A stretch of DNA of 64,000 nt from Oscillospiraceae bacterium CM (GCA_022870705.1 CP072107.1:363501-427500), one strand, 5' to 3'; shown: positions 34,562-43,817, counted from the first letter of the stretch. Notes: a model not told the origin generated them from the sequence alone. Numbers and translations are program-made.

Positions 34562-36045
34562 CGCTGACGCTGACAGGCCATGATTATCGATACGCCGTTG
34601 AGCAGATTTTACTGATGATGTATCCGGCGGAAAAGCCGCGCTATGACGCGACGGAGCCTTCCGGCCTGTCGGCTTGCGTGACGCTCACTTTCGGCGGGAC
34701 GTATGCCGTTGCCGTGACGCACATTGTTTCGGACAAGGGCCGTTTTCGAGGGACATCCCGCGCTAGGCGCGCTTTACTGACCGACAAGCTGACGACCGAC
34801 CGGTTGCTCCAAAAAATCATTAAGCTCTCTTTTTTTAAAGCGGCAACGGCCGAAACGGGAAAAAGCCCCGTCTGGGGAGCACTGACTGGTATTAGACCGG
34901 GGAAGCTGGCAACGGCCCTCTTTGAAAGCGGACGAACCGAGCATCACATTCGCGGTGTCTATACGCGGGAATACGGCGCTATGCCGGAGCGGGCCTCTCT
35001 CTGCATTGATACGGCGCGGGCAGCCCTCCTTGTCAAAAAAACGTTATGCGAGAAGGACGTAGCGCTTTATATCGGCATCCCGTTTTGCCCGACGCGCTGC
35101 CATTACTGCAGCTTTGTCAGCCACAGCGTTGAAAAATCAATGAAGTTGATTGTGCCGTTTCTGGATGCGCTGATGCATGAAATCAATGCGCTGTCACAAA
35201 CGGTGCGGGCGCTTGGCCTTCGTATCATTGCCGTCTATATCGGCGGCGGCACGCCCACGACGCTCTCACCGGAAGCGCTTGAGCAGCTGATGCAGACGCT
35301 AGGCAGGTCGCTTGACCTCTCTGGCGTTCGTGAATACACGGTGGAAGCGGGGCGGCCCGACACAATCACACCGGAAAAGCTGTCTGTTTTGCGCCGCAAC
35401 GGTGCCGGGCGCATCAGTATTAACCCGCAGACAATGTCAAACGACGTCCTGCACGCTATTGGCCGCCGTCATTCTTCAGAAGACGTGCTGGAGGCCATGC
35501 GGCAAGCAAGAAAATCCCGGTTTGACGCCGTCAATATGGATCTCATCGCCGGTCTGCCCGGCGACACGGAACAGGGTTTCCGTGAATCGCTCGACAGCGT
35601 TTTGACGCTGTCGCCTGAAAATGTAACGGTTCACACGCTGTCGCTGAAAAAGGGGACGCGCGTGACGCTAGAGCAGACGTCGATACCGGGGGCAGGCGCT
35701 GTTTCCGGGATGCTTGATTATGCTGAAAAAACGCTGCGCGGGGCCGGATACCGCCCGTATTACTTATACCGGCAGAAATTTATGTCGGGTGGGTTTGAAA
35801 ACGTCGGCTGGTGCCGCCCCGGTATGGAAAGCCTTTATAACATCCTTATCATGGAGGAGCTTTGCACCATACTGGCGCTCGGCGGCGGCGGCGTGACCAA
35901 GCTTGTCCGCCCGGAGACAGGCCGGATCGAACGGATATTCAACTATAAATATCCATATGAATATATTGATCATCAGGAACGCGTGGCAGCCGACAAAAGC
36001 CGCATTGAGGCTTTTTATCGTACGGCCTGGCCATCCGTCCTGTAA
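34558..36045 (+). CDS. hemZ: HemZ-like radical SAM coproporphyrinogen dehydrogenase family protein
   Basis: The 495-residue protein has an N-terminal domain (about residues 1-160) followed by a HemN-type radical SAM barrel. The iron-sulfur motif is PFCPTRCHYCSFVSH (CxxxCxxC, about 177). Further marks are VYIGGGTPTTLSPEALEQL, TVEAGRPDTI and RISINPQTMSNDVL. The extended N-terminus and length match B. subtilis HemZ rather than canonical HemN. HemZ-type proteins are linked with heme or porphyrin metabolism, but not all have the dehydrogenase activity. It overlaps the MBL gene by 4 bases. Confidence 0.88.
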   Translation: MTLTLTGHDYRYAVEQILLMMYPAEKPRYDATEPSGLSACVTLTFGGTYAVAVTHIVSDKGRFRGTSRARRALLTDKLTTDRLLQKIIKLSFFKAATAETGKSPVWGALTGIRPGKLATALFESGRTEHHIRGVYTREYGAMPERASLCIDTARAALLVKKTLCEKDVALYIGIPFCPTRCHYCSFVSHSVEKSMKLIVPFLDALMHEINALSQTVRALGLRIIAVYIGGGTPTTLSPEALEQLMQTLGRSLDLSGVREYTVEAGRPDTITPEKLSVLRRNGAGRISINPQTMSNDVLHAIGRRHSSEDVLEAMRQARKSRFDAVNMDLIAGLPGDTEQGFRESLDSVLTLSPENVTVHTLSLKKGTRVTLEQTSIPGAGAVSGMLDYAEKTLRGAGYRPYYLYRQKFMSGGFENVGWCRPGMESLYNILIMEELCTILALGGGGVTKLVRPETGRIERIFNYKYPYEYIDHQERVAADKSRIEAFYRTAWPSVL

Positions 36046-36116
36046 AACTCGGCGGGCCGCGCGCCGGTAAAGCGGCAGACGCGGGGCGCCTTGCGCACCG
36101 CGGCAAACGGAGTAAT

Positions 36117-37052
36117 ATGGGTTACGAACTGTCAGTCATCAACAGTAAAATCAGCAGCGCGCCGTCGGCATTCATCAATGCCTGTGAAGAAACCTTCAAC
36201 AAAAGTGTTGAGGCGGCGGCACAGGTGGCCGCCCAGAATCTCGGCAGGAGCCCGATTATTCTGTTATCCGGCCCGTCCGGCTCCGGCAAGACGACAACGG
36301 CCAAGAAGATTACAAACGCGCTCGAACAGCTTGGTATCACCGCCCACAACGTCTCGCTGGATAATTACTTTTTGACGATTAATGCTGAAACGGCCCCGAA
36401 GACACCGGAGGGCGAGATCGATTATGAGTCTCCGAAATGCCTGGATATGGACCTGTTGAACAAGCATTTTGCGCAGTTGGCGGCTGGTGAGGAAATCGCC
36501 ATTCCGCATTTCAGCTTTCAGGAACAGGAACGCATTGACGGCCGTGTCGTGCCAATGAAGCTTAATCACAATGAGATGGTGATTTTTGAAGGAATTCACG
36601 CGCTGAACGACTGTATCACATTTGAGCATCCAAATGCTTTTAAAATTTACGTCAGTACCATGACGGACATAGTCGATAACGGTAATGTGATCGTTGAAGG
36701 CGCGGGGCTTCGCCTCGTCCGGCGGCTTGTCCGCGACGCTTTTTTCCGCGGCGCCGAGCCGGAATTTACGCTGCAGATGTGGAAAAATGTCCGCCGCGGC
36801 GAGCAGCTGAATATTATTCCCTTTAAAGACGCCGCTGATCTGAAAATTGACTCTGCCCTGCCTTATGAAATATCCGTTATGAAACGGTTTTCACGCGGCG
36901 TTTTCGACAAGGTGGACGAAGGGACAGAGCATTTCAAGGAGCTTGACCAGGTTATGAACGCCTTCCCCCGCTTTGAGGAGATTGACGACGCGGCCATCCC
37001 GGCTGATTCCATCCTGCGCGAATTTATCGGCGGCAGCAGCTTTACCTACTGA
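36117..37052 (+). CDS. Uridine kinase-like P-loop nucleoside kinase
   Basis: The 311-residue protein has an N-terminal helical segment (residues 1-45), then a P-loop LLSGPSGSGKTTTAKKIT (about 46-63) and a substrate-binding Asp in LDNYFLT. Further kinase marks are DYESPKCLDMDLLNKHF, IFEGIHALND (Walker B-like) and RLVRDAFFRGA. It resembles the clostridial nucleoside kinase/phosphoribulokinase family but lacks the long N-terminal TGS-type extension seen in some members. The substrate is not determined. ATG at 36117 follows GGAGTAAT. It lies downstream of hemZ and may be co-transcribed. Confidence 0.8.
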   Translation: MGYELSVINSKISSAPSAFINACEETFNKSVEAAAQVAAQNLGRSPIILLSGPSGSGKTTTAKKITNALEQLGITAHNVSLDNYFLTINAETAPKTPEGEIDYESPKCLDMDLLNKHFAQLAAGEEIAIPHFSFQEQERIDGRVVPMKLNHNEMVIFEGIHALNDCITFEHPNAFKIYVSTMTDIVDNGNVIVEGAGLRLVRRLVRDAFFRGAEPEFTLQMWKNVRRGEQLNIIPFKDAADLKIDSALPYEISVMKRFSRGVFDKVDEGTEHFKELDQVMNAFPRFEEIDDAAIPADSILREFIGGSSFTY

Positions 37053-37135
37053 AAGTTGTAAAATTACTGTGACACGGATATCTTTTTGCGCAGGCCGTGC
37101 TATAATTTTGACAGAGCTTTGATGGAGGAATACAC

Positions 37136-37534
37136 GTGATCATGAACTTTCTTCGAAAATTCATGGCAGGGCGATACGGCCCGGATCATCTCAACACGGC
37201 GATGATCCTCTTAGCGCTTGTCATCAGCCTTATATCCCGTTTTGTCAATCTCTCCATCCTTGTTTTTCTGTCGTATTTCATCTTGGCGCTCGTTGTTTAT
37301 CGCATGCTCTCTCGCGACATCGTCCGCCGCCGCGCCGAAAACGACAGGTTTATCCGGTATTACTGGCCGATCAAGCAGAAAATAAAAGTGTTTTTCCAAC
37401 GGCTGAAAAGCCGCAGAACACATAAGTTTTTCCATTGCCCAAGCTGCCGGAATCTTTTGCGCGTGCCGCGCGGGAAGGGCAAAATGCAGATCACCTGCCC
37501 AAAATGCGGCGAGCGTTTCGTCAAGAAAACGTGA
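37136..37534 (+). CDS. Membrane protein with C-terminal zinc ribbon
   Basis: The 132-residue protein has two adjacent membrane helices (about residues 20-60: TAMILLALVISLISRFVNLS and VFLSYFILALVVYRML). A basic linker follows (RLKSRRTHKFF), then a zinc ribbon with Cys in HCPSCRNLLR and TCPKCGERF. Such proteins are common but uncharacterised in Clostridia. The GTG start at 37136 has GGAGG 7 bases upstream; ATG at 37142 is an alternative. A strong terminator follows. Confidence 0.75.
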   Translation: MIMNFLRKFMAGRYGPDHLNTAMILLALVISLISRFVNLSILVFLSYFILALVVYRMLSRDIVRRRAENDRFIRYYWPIKQKIKVFFQRLKSRRTHKFFHCPSCRNLLRVPRGKGKMQITCPKCGERFVKKT

Positions 37535-37549
37535 CAGCCCCCAGATTAG

Positions 37550-37582
37550 AAAAAACAGACGCTATCATGCGTCTGTTTTTTT
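37550..37582 (+). terminator. Intrinsic terminator
   Basis: AACAGACGC and GCGTCTGTT form a perfect stem around TATCAT, followed by TTTTTTT. Confidence 0.9.
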
Positions 37583-37613
37583 GTTGAGGGAATATGTCAA
37601 CCGGCGCCGACTG

Positions 37614-37814
37614 TCAGGGAGCGCTTGTCGTCTCGTCAAGCCAGGGGATTTCAAGGTGCAGGTTCCCGTCCGGCGTGTAGACGATATAGCGGCGCAGGCC
37701 GAAAAAAAGAGAGACGGTAGTGATGACAAAGACAAGCAGTAAAGAGACGACCACGACGATGACGATTTTTAAGAGGCGGTGGCTTTTATACGTTTTTGGG
37801 TAATTGCGCTTCAT
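37614..37814 (-). CDS. Small single-helix membrane protein downstream of rpiB
   Basis: The 66-residue product has a basic N-terminus (MKRNYPKTYKSHRLLK), one long membrane helix (IVIVVVVSLLLVFVITTVSL) and a short outside segment (YIVYTPDGNLHLEIPW). The ATG lies 10 bases after the rpiB stop, with GTGAGG as ribosome binding site. The outside segment resembles the start of larger secreted glycosidase-like proteins of Clostridia, so it may be a natural short relative or a truncated gene. Function unknown. Confidence 0.6.
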   Translation of the reverse strand: MKRNYPKTYKSHRLLKIVIVVVVSLLLVFVITTVSLFFGLRRYIVYTPDGNLHLEIPWLDETTSAP

Positions 37815-37823
37815 GCGACGGCC

Positions 37824-38264
37824 TCACTTCCCGGTTTCCAGCGTGCGGAGAATGTCAATGCGGCGCTGGTGGCGACCGCCTTCAAAAGGCGTTTCCAGAA
37901 ACGTCTCCACAATTTTCAGGGCAAGGCCGGTACCGATGACACGCGCGCCGAGAGCTAGAATATTAGCGTCGTTATGCCGGCGCGTCATCTCAGCCGAGTA
38001 GGTGTCACCGCACAGCGCGGCCCGAATGCCGGGAATTTTATTGGCCGCTATCGACATACCGATCCCGGTACCGCAGATCAGGATGCCTTTTTCATATGAC
38101 CTGTCCGCCACGGCCCGCGCGACAGGTTCGGCGATCACAGGGTAATCGCAGCTGTCTTCCGAAAACGTCCCAAAGTCCTTATAGGGGATATTGTGCGCGT
38201 CGAGATAGGCCATCACGTCGCGCAGCAGGCAAAAGCCGCCGTGGTCACAGCCGAGAGCAAGCAT
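37824..38264 (-). CDS. rpiB: Ribose-5-phosphate isomerase B
   Basis: The 146-residue protein interconverts ribose-5-phosphate and ribulose-5-phosphate in the pentose phosphate pathway. Features are MLALGCDHGGF at the start, KDFGTFSEDSCDYP, the active-site motif ILICGTGIGMSIAANKIPGI (with catalytic Cys near residue 68), and NDANILALGARVIG. It has the normal RpiB length. It is the first gene of a two-gene unit with the small membrane protein. Confidence 0.95.
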   Translation of the reverse strand: MLALGCDHGGFCLLRDVMAYLDAHNIPYKDFGTFSEDSCDYPVIAEPVARAVADRSYEKGILICGTGIGMSIAANKIPGIRAALCGDTYSAEMTRRHNDANILALGARVIGTGLALKIVETFLETPFEGGRHQRRIDILRTLETGK

Positions 38265-38291
38265 AAAAGCACCTCCGGAAAATGATAATTG

Positions 38292-40229
38292 TTAAAACGG
38301 CCACTTGGTGGGCAGCCATTCGAGGAAAAAGGTTGTGTATAGCTTTGAGACGGCAAGGCCTGTTAAAACGGGATAAAACGCGGTGAAGAGCAAAACGGCC
38401 GAACCGGTGTAACCAAAAACGGCAAGCTTATACCGGCCCTGCGCCCGCTCCCAGATCGTATTAAAAACATGTGCCAGGGCGAGGACAAGGAATAAGGTGC
38501 TGGGGAAGTAGTGGTAAATGAAGACAATCCGTGAAACGAACAGCCAGGGTACAAGCTGGGCCAGATAGCCGATGAGGATGAACAGGGCTTTCCCGTCCCG
38601 CCGGACAAAGGCCTGATAGGCCATCGCAATGACGGCTAAAATGCCACCCCACCAGACAACGGGATTGCCGAACGCAGCAAAAGCCGACTTGAGGCCGCCG
38701 CCCATGGACGTGTCAAGGTAATAGAGAATGGGGCGAACATCTAAAATCCATTGCCACCAGGTTGAGGAATAGGCGTGCGTCGCCACGAGCTTGCTGTGGT
38801 AATTATACATGAAAAGCTGGCTGTCCCAGATGAGTGTGTAATACTTAGGATCCCACAGCATGCCGTTTTCGATGCGCATCTCGTTTGCAAGGCCGTTCGG
38901 GATATACGACAGGCAATAGATGACGGCCGGAATTACAAGGAAAAACAGGCCGGTTATAAAAAGCGTTTTGAAGAAATAGCGCGCAAAACCGGAATAGGCA
39001 TTCTCTCTGTAATATTTTGCACGCATAAAAAGATGAATCACATACAAAACGAACAGCCCGCCTCCAGCGTATATAACGGTCCATTTGCTGGCACAGCCAA
39101 TGCCGAAAAAGAGGCCGGACAAAAACAGCGGGACGATGGTCTTTTTAAAAGGTGTGTCTGGGTCCTGGGTGATGTAGCGGTATAGGAACATGTATGACAG
39201 CAGAATGAAGAAAACGCCGTATGTATCGATCGTTGCAATCCGCGTCTGGACAAAGCGCATAAAGTCGAAAGCGAACAGCATGGTGCCGCAGGCTGCAATT
39301 GCTGTCTTCCCGAACATGTTTTTGAGGAAGATATATAAAAGTGGGATCATGAGAACACCGAACAGCGTGCCCATGAAGCGCCAGCCGAAAGGCGTCATAC
39401 CGAAAAGGTGGATGCCAACGGCAATGATCTCTTTACCAAGCGGGGGGTGTGTCGTCTCGTACGGCTGAATGTTGTTGAGATTTTCATAGGCGGTGCGCCC
39501 GTGATATATCTCATCAAAATACATGCTGTTCAGATAGCTCGGCGCCGCTGGGACGAGGCCCTGCTCGTCAAACAGCGCGGGCGCTGCGGCACAGGAAATA
39601 GCCGACGCGGGAACCATACTGCCGAATTTTGTGTAGATGGCGATTTCACCAAGCTCCATCGGCGTGTTAGAGGCGGTGATGCGGATAAATTTTGTCGGGA
39701 TGTTATAGTCATTAATGCTGGCATATCGCCATTTGAACAAATCCGAATGCGGCTGATTCATGGCGTAGAAATTATCGTCGGGGGCATACTGCGTCTGCCA
39801 GTTGACGCCATCGTCCGAAAATTCAAGGGAATAATCACCCGTCCAGAGGCCGGTATAGTACATAATTGACCCGATATCGGTCGGCTCATCCAGTGTTATA
39901 ACGACGGACTGATTAACGTCTGTAAAACGGAAAAAGTGCTGGGGTGCTGTCGTATCGCCGAGGTTAAAAAAGCCTAGGACAGCCGTAACGAGTGTTATCG
40001 CAGTCATGGGCAGCACATCGCGCCGCGCCAGTCGGTGGCGCGGGAAGGCAAAGGTCAGCCGCGGCTTGTTGATAATCCGGTCAATCCATTCGGTTGTCCC
40101 GGACAACGGCTGCGTTATTTTCCAGTAATACAGAAAGAACAACAAAAGGCAAATAACCGTTATGACTGGGAATACAATCGTCAGATTGGCGTAATACAAA
40201 ACAGTTACCTCCGTGCCGTGTTGTTTCAT
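38292..40229 (-). CDS. PMT/GT39-family glycosyltransferase with inserted F5/8-like domain
   Basis: The 645-residue membrane protein belongs to the phospholipid carrier-dependent (GT-C, PMT/GT39) glycosyltransferases. Typical PMT marks include YFDEIYHGRTAYENL (with the Asp-Glu pair of the first loop), THPPLGKEIIAVGIHLFGMT and FGWRFMGTLFG. Multiple membrane helices span residues 260-640. An unusual feature is a beta-rich insertion at about residues 90-210 (FRFTDVNQSVVITLDEPTDI, GDYSLEFSDDGVNWQ, KFIRITASNTPMELGEIAIY). It reads as an F5/8 type C (discoidin-like) carbohydrate-binding domain between the first helices and the catalytic loop. It probably adds sugars to cell-surface proteins or polymers; the acceptor is unknown. 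Confidence 0.85.
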   Translation of the reverse strand: MKQHGTEVTVLYYANLTIVFPVITVICLLLFFLYYWKITQPLSGTTEWIDRIINKPRLTFAFPRHRLARRDVLPMTAITLVTAVLGFFNLGDTTAPQHFFRFTDVNQSVVITLDEPTDIGSIMYYTGLWTGDYSLEFSDDGVNWQTQYAPDDNFYAMNQPHSDLFKWRYASINDYNIPTKFIRITASNTPMELGEIAIYTKFGSMVPASAISCAAAPALFDEQGLVPAAPSYLNSMYFDEIYHGRTAYENLNNIQPYETTHPPLGKEIIAVGIHLFGMTPFGWRFMGTLFGVLMIPLLYIFLKNMFGKTAIAACGTMLFAFDFMRFVQTRIATIDTYGVFFILLSYMFLYRYITQDPDTPFKKTIVPLFLSGLFFGIGCASKWTVIYAGGGLFVLYVIHLFMRAKYYRENAYSGFARYFFKTLFITGLFFLVIPAVIYCLSYIPNGLANEMRIENGMLWDPKYYTLIWDSQLFMYNYHSKLVATHAYSSTWWQWILDVRPILYYLDTSMGGGLKSAFAAFGNPVVWWGGILAVIAMAYQAFVRRDGKALFILIGYLAQLVPWLFVSRIVFIYHYFPSTLFLVLALAHVFNTIWERAQGRYKLAVFGYTGSAVLLFTAFYPVLTGLAVSKLYTTFFLEWLPTKWPF

Positions 40230-40281
40230 GAATTCATTTTTTTGCCTTTTTAATGATAGCGCGAAAACAGGGAAAAGTACA

Positions 40282-40296
40282 GAAGAAAATTGGGGA
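40282..40296 (+). repeat. Left copy of the 15-bp IS30 target duplication
   Basis: GAAGAAAATTGGGGA is repeated identically at 41574-41588, on the other side of the element. Confidence 0.85.
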
Positions 40297-41573
40297 GGTT
40301 GATTGTAAAATGAAATTGAACACTTGAACAGAAAAATCCATAGTGATTATTCTTCGTGGTAAAATGTAGTTCCTACACAACATCTGCCACCGAAAGGATA
40401 CAATCACTATGGATAACAATGATTCTATCACAGTCAGCGCAGAACGCAAGAAAGGGCAACACTTGAGCTTGGAAGATCGTGGTGCTGTCAAAGCCCTCTT
40501 GAAGCAGGGACTTGGCGTACGCGGCATCGCCCGAAACATTGGCTGTTCACCGTCCACCATCTCATACGAGTTAAGGCGAGGTACACCGACACGGAAGAGC
40601 AACAGGGGCCAAGCACCTGGCTATTCTCCGAAACTCGGCGAGGCCATCTACAAGGCTAATCGAAGGGCTTGTGTCAAGCCCCTCAAAGCAGGCTCCTGCA
40701 AGACTTTCATTGACTGGGTAGTCAAGCAGATCCGGGAACACAAGTGGTCGCTGGATTCCTGCTGCGGATATGCGAAGCGACAGCGTTTGTACAGTGAAGA
40801 TCAGATGGTTTGTACCCGCACTCTGTACAACATGGTCTGGGCAGGCTTGCTTCCCATCACGCCGACCGAACTGCCGGAAGCCTTAAAACGCAGCACCCGA
40901 AAGGCCAGGGGCAGGGAAAACAAAAAGCACTACGGCACAAGCATTTCCGCCCGTCCTGAGATCGCTTCCCTTCGTATAGAAGGCGGCCACTGGGAGGGCG
41001 ACACCGTGGTTGGAAAACGAGCTGGGAAAGAGGCAGTTGTACTCTCTCTGCTGGAGAAGAAGACCGAGCACTACATCGCCATTCGTATTCCCGGAAAGAC
41101 CAGTGATGCGGTGATGTCTGCCATGAAAAGCCTACGCGCTGAGTACGGGGAACGTTTTTCACAGATTTTTAAGACGATTACCGTAGACAACGGCAGCGAG
41201 TTCGCCGACTTTGCAGAAGTCGAGGCTTGGGGTTCCCAGATCTACTTTGCCCACCCATACAGCTCTTGGGAACGTCCTCAGAACGAAAGGCATAATGGAC
41301 TGTTCCGGACCTTCGTTCCAAAGGGAACATCTATTGAGCAGTATACAGACGAGGACATCCTGTCCGCTGCTGATGAGTTAAATGGGCGACCCCGGAAGAA
41401 GCTCGGATACCACACGCCAGAGGAACTATTTGAAGCCTTTCTTGATTCCGAATACGCAGCCTGACGGCTGCGACAACCTTGGCACAGACAGCGCCTGCGG
41501 CACCATCTGTGTCCAAGGTTAATTGATGGGAACGATTTTGCCTCGGGGTGTTCAATTTGCACTTGCAATTTAT
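40297..41573 (+). mobile_element. IS30-family insertion sequence with 15-bp flanking direct repeat
   Basis: The element contains one transposase gene. Near its ends are imperfect inverted repeats: ATTG-N7-AAATTGAACAC (about 40302-40323) and its complement (about 41547-41568), matching at 17 of 22 bases. Outside both ends lies the same 15-base sequence GAAGAAAATTGGGGA (40282-40296 and 41574-41588), which reads as the target-site duplication. Insertion lies between the PMT glycosyltransferase and a lipoprotein gene, so no obvious gene was broken. Confidence 0.85.
40409..41464 (+). CDS. IS30-family transposase
   Basis: The 351-residue transposase has two N-terminal helix-turn-helix regions (LSLEDRGAVKALLKQGLGVR and IARNIGCSPSTISYELRRG, residues 25-65) that bind the ends. 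An integrase-type DDE core follows. The acidic residues are visible in EGGHWEGDTVVG (first Asp), TVDNGSEFADF (second Asp) and ERPQNERHNGLFRTFVPKG (Glu). The C-terminal KLGYHTPEELFEAFL is typical. It appears intact and could be active. A 'ctatgg' start context has AAAGGA upstream. Confidence 0.95.
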   Translation: MDNNDSITVSAERKKGQHLSLEDRGAVKALLKQGLGVRGIARNIGCSPSTISYELRRGTPTRKSNRGQAPGYSPKLGEAIYKANRRACVKPLKAGSCKTFIDWVVKQIREHKWSLDSCCGYAKRQRLYSEDQMVCTRTLYNMVWAGLLPITPTELPEALKRSTRKARGRENKKHYGTSISARPEIASLRIEGGHWEGDTVVGKRAGKEAVVLSLLEKKTEHYIAIRIPGKTSDAVMSAMKSLRAEYGERFSQIFKTITVDNGSEFADFAEVEAWGSQIYFAHPYSSWERPQNERHNGLFRTFVPKGTSIEQYTDEDILSAADELNGRPRKKLGYHTPEELFEAFLDSEYAA

Positions 41574-41588
41574 GAAGAAAATTGGGGA

Positions 41589-41805
41589 TTGCTTATAATG
41601 CATACAGTTATAAATATGTGAGGAAACCATAAAAACCCACGCCTTTTAAGGTCAGTATGCCTGAATGTGTAGTGGTTAAGCAAAAAATAGAATAAAAAGT
41701 AAAATATGTATATATTCGCTTGACTTATTTGTCTTCATCGCTTAATTTTTAATTATAAAGAAGAAATCGAAGCCAACAAATCATCCCTTGACAGTAGGGG
41801 GAAGT
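41589..41805. other. Intergenic region right of IS30
   Basis: A/T-rich stretch with no coding signal. It holds the promoter listed next; no other element is visible. Confidence 0.5.
41720..41748 (+). promoter_or_regulatory. Sigma-A-type promoter for the lipoprotein gene
   Basis: TTGACT (41720-41725), 17-base spacer, TAATTT (41743-41748), about 57 bases before the start codon. Confidence 0.55.
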
Positions 41806-42318
41806 ATGAAAAAAACAATTTGGATTGCATTGGTTATCTTAATCATTCTTTCCAGCTGTGTAGTGCCGGGGAATTCTGCTGGAGAAACCACGAATGCTAA
41901 TGAACCGGTAGCGAATACATCAAAGGATTATGAGCAAGATACCACTGCAGCGAGGCAGGTTGTGGAGGATCATTTCAAGTTCCTTGAGCAAAAGGATCAA
42001 GAAGGTGTCCTGTCTACACTCGCCGACTGGTATAAGCAAAGCAACATAGATTTCAAGTTTGAAAACCAGGAGTCCATAAAAGTCATCAGCATTGACTTAG
42101 AGACGGATACGAAATATGCGGCAACTTATCTAAAAAACGGCAGAGGGACGGTGACGGGCGTAAGTACGCTTGATCTTAGGGTATTCAGGGTCATATATGA
42201 TGTCGAATACAAGGATGACAGCATCGGCGTGATGCCCAGCGGGCGGTACACATGGAGGTTCTTTGTCATTCGTCAGAATGAACAAGGCCCATGGCTAATT
42301 GACGATTACGGCGTATGA
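41806..42318 (+). CDS. DUF4829-like secreted lipoprotein
   Basis: The 170-residue product starts with a lipoprotein signal (MKKTIWIALVILIILSSC) whose Cys near residue 18 is the lipidation site. A Thr/Asn-rich spacer precedes a small soluble domain with VVEDHFKFLEQKDQEGVLST and a C-terminal beta-rich part ending in GPWLIDDYGV. The layout matches the DUF4829/SnoaL-like fold of small Gram-positive lipoproteins. Function unknown. ATG at 41806 has AGGGGGA upstream. Confidence 0.75.
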   Translation: MKKTIWIALVILIILSSCVVPGNSAGETTNANEPVANTSKDYEQDTTAARQVVEDHFKFLEQKDQEGVLSTLADWYKQSNIDFKFENQESIKVISIDLETDTKYAATYLKNGRGTVTGVSTLDLRVFRVIYDVEYKDDSIGVMPSGRYTWRFFVIRQNEQGPWLIDDYGV

Positions 42319-42383
42319 ATCGATATTTCGCTGGTATCCCATAGCTTGCAGAATTTAGAGAATCATTTGTCCAAATAGCTCAG

Positions 42384-42425
42384 AGGCTTGCAGACTGTAA
42401 AAAAGCAGTCTGCAAGCCTTTAAAG
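42384..42425. terminator. Hairpin terminator between lipoprotein gene and dnaJ
   Basis: AGGCTTGCAGACTG (42384-42397) pairs perfectly over 14 bp with CAGTCTGCAAGCCT (42406-42419), followed by TT. It can serve both converging genes. The remainder of 42319-42565 shows nothing else. Confidence 0.8.
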
Positions 42426-42565
42426 TCTATCGAAGAATCAAGATGGGACGGGCAATTGAGACCAAACCGGAATAGACTGCTCAATAGCATTATGAGTAAC
42501 TATAAGTTTAAAGATTTGAATGAGTCAAGTTTGCAGTCTTTATGCAGAATAACATTAAGAGCCCA

Positions 42566-43687
42566 TTACAGCAGCTTTTTCTTCTTTTTGACGCCTTTGG
42601 CGCCGCCCGTTGCTTCGGCGAACTGACGCAGAAGGTCTTTCTGCTCGTTTGAAAGCCCAGACGGCGTCTCGACGCGGACGGTGACAAACTGGTCGCCGCG
42701 ACCACCGCCGCGCAGGTTCGGGATGCCTTTGCCGCGCAGGCGGAACACCGTGCCGGTCTGCGTCCCCTCCGGGATGGTGTACTTGACCTTGCCGTCAAGC
42801 GTCGGCACTTCGACGTCTGCGCCGAGGGCGGCCTGCGCAAAACTGACAGGCATTTCGACCATAACGGCGTTGCCTTCGCGCTTAAATTCCGCGTGCTGTA
42901 AAACCGCCACGGTGATGTACAGATCCCCGGCTTCGCCGCCGTTTATGCCGGCGCTGCCCTGGCCGCGCAGGGAAATCGTCTGCCCGTCGTCAATGCCGGC
43001 CGGTATGGTGACGGTCATTTTTTTGTTCCGGCGAATAAGCCCGGCACCGCGGCAGGTATGACATGGCTGATGAATGATCTTACCGCGACCGCTGCATTTG
43101 GGGCACTCGGCAGAGGTCTGCACAATGCCGAACGGTGTGCGCTGTTGGCGCGTCACGCTGCCAGCGCCGTTGCAATCCGGGCACCTTTCCGGCGTCGTCC
43201 CTTCCTGGCAGCCGGTACCGTGGCAGCTGTCGCACGTTTCGATGCGGGACACGGAAATTTCCTTCTCGCAGCCGAAAGCCGCCTCTTCAAAGGTCAGAAC
43301 GGCCTCCTGGTGAACCCGCTCTCCCTTACGCGGTGCGTTGCGGCTGCGCTGCGAACTGCCGCCGCCACCGAAAAAGGAGCTGAAAATATCCCCCAGATCG
43401 AAATCCATGCCGCCAAAACCGGAAAAGTCACCATAGCCGCCGCCGGAACCGAAATTCGGATCGACACCGGCATGGCCGAATTGATCGTATCGGGCACGCT
43501 TGTCGCTATCGGACAAGACCTCGTACGCTTCATTGACTTCTTTGAATTTTTTTTCAGCTTCCTTACTGCCGGTGTTTAAGTCGGGATGATGCTTTTTAGC
43601 CATTTGCCGGAACGCTTTTTTTATCTCTTCGTCGGAAGCGCCTTTTTTTAGACCCAGCACCTCGTAATAATCGCGTTTATCGGCCAT
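42566..43687 (-). CDS. dnaJ: Molecular chaperone DnaJ
   Basis: The 373-residue Hsp40 co-chaperone has a J domain (residues 1-70, with HPD in KKHHPDLN), a Gly/Phe-rich linker, and a zinc-binding domain with four CxxCxGxG repeats ([32 protein letters not shown]; about residues 145-210). C-terminal substrate-binding domains follow. ATG at 43687 ([12 protein letters not shown]) is correct; an upstream in-frame start at 43774 would add an atypical 29 residues. It is the last gene of the hrcA operon, 130 bases after dnaK, and a stem (GGGCGAAC/GTTCGCCC, 43765-43785) sits in that gap. Confidence 0.96.
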   Translation of the reverse strand: MADKRDYYEVLGLKKGASDEEIKKAFRQMAKKHHPDLNTGSKEAEKKFKEVNEAYEVLSDSDKRARYDQFGHAGVDPNFGSGGGYGDFSGFGGMDFDLGDIFSSFFGGGGSSQRSRNAPRKGERVHQEAVLTFEEAAFGCEKEISVSRIETCDSCHGTGCQEGTTPERCPDCNGAGSVTRQQRTPFGIVQTSAECPKCSGRGKIIHQPCHTCRGAGLIRRNKKMTVTIPAGIDDGQTISLRGQGSAGINGGEAGDLYITVAVLQHAEFKREGNAVMVEMPVSFAQAALGADVEVPTLDGKVKYTIPEGTQTGTVFRLRGKGIPNLRGGGRGDQFVTVRVETPSGLSNEQKDLLRQFAEATGGAKGVKKKKKLL

Positions 43688-43764
43688 AAATTCGTCCTCT
43701 CCATTCTTGGGGTTATCCGCAGGGGAAGACGGTGCGTCTGTCCGCCGCGCTGCCCGCGCAAACA

Positions 43765-43785
43765 GGGCGAACACTAGGTTCGCCC
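43765..43785 (-). terminator. Stem in the dnaK-dnaJ gap, possible attenuator
   Basis: GGGCGAAC-ACTAG-GTTCGCCC forms an 8-bp stem without a following T-run. It may lower dnaJ relative to dnaK expression or stabilise an mRNA end. Confidence 0.4.
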
Positions 43786-43817
43786 CGACTGCGCTTAATT
43801 ACTTTAATAACAAGACG

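Noticed and set aside
43688..43774. Upstream start for dnaJ
   Set aside because: It adds 29 atypical residues; DnaJ homologues begin with the J domain at 43687.
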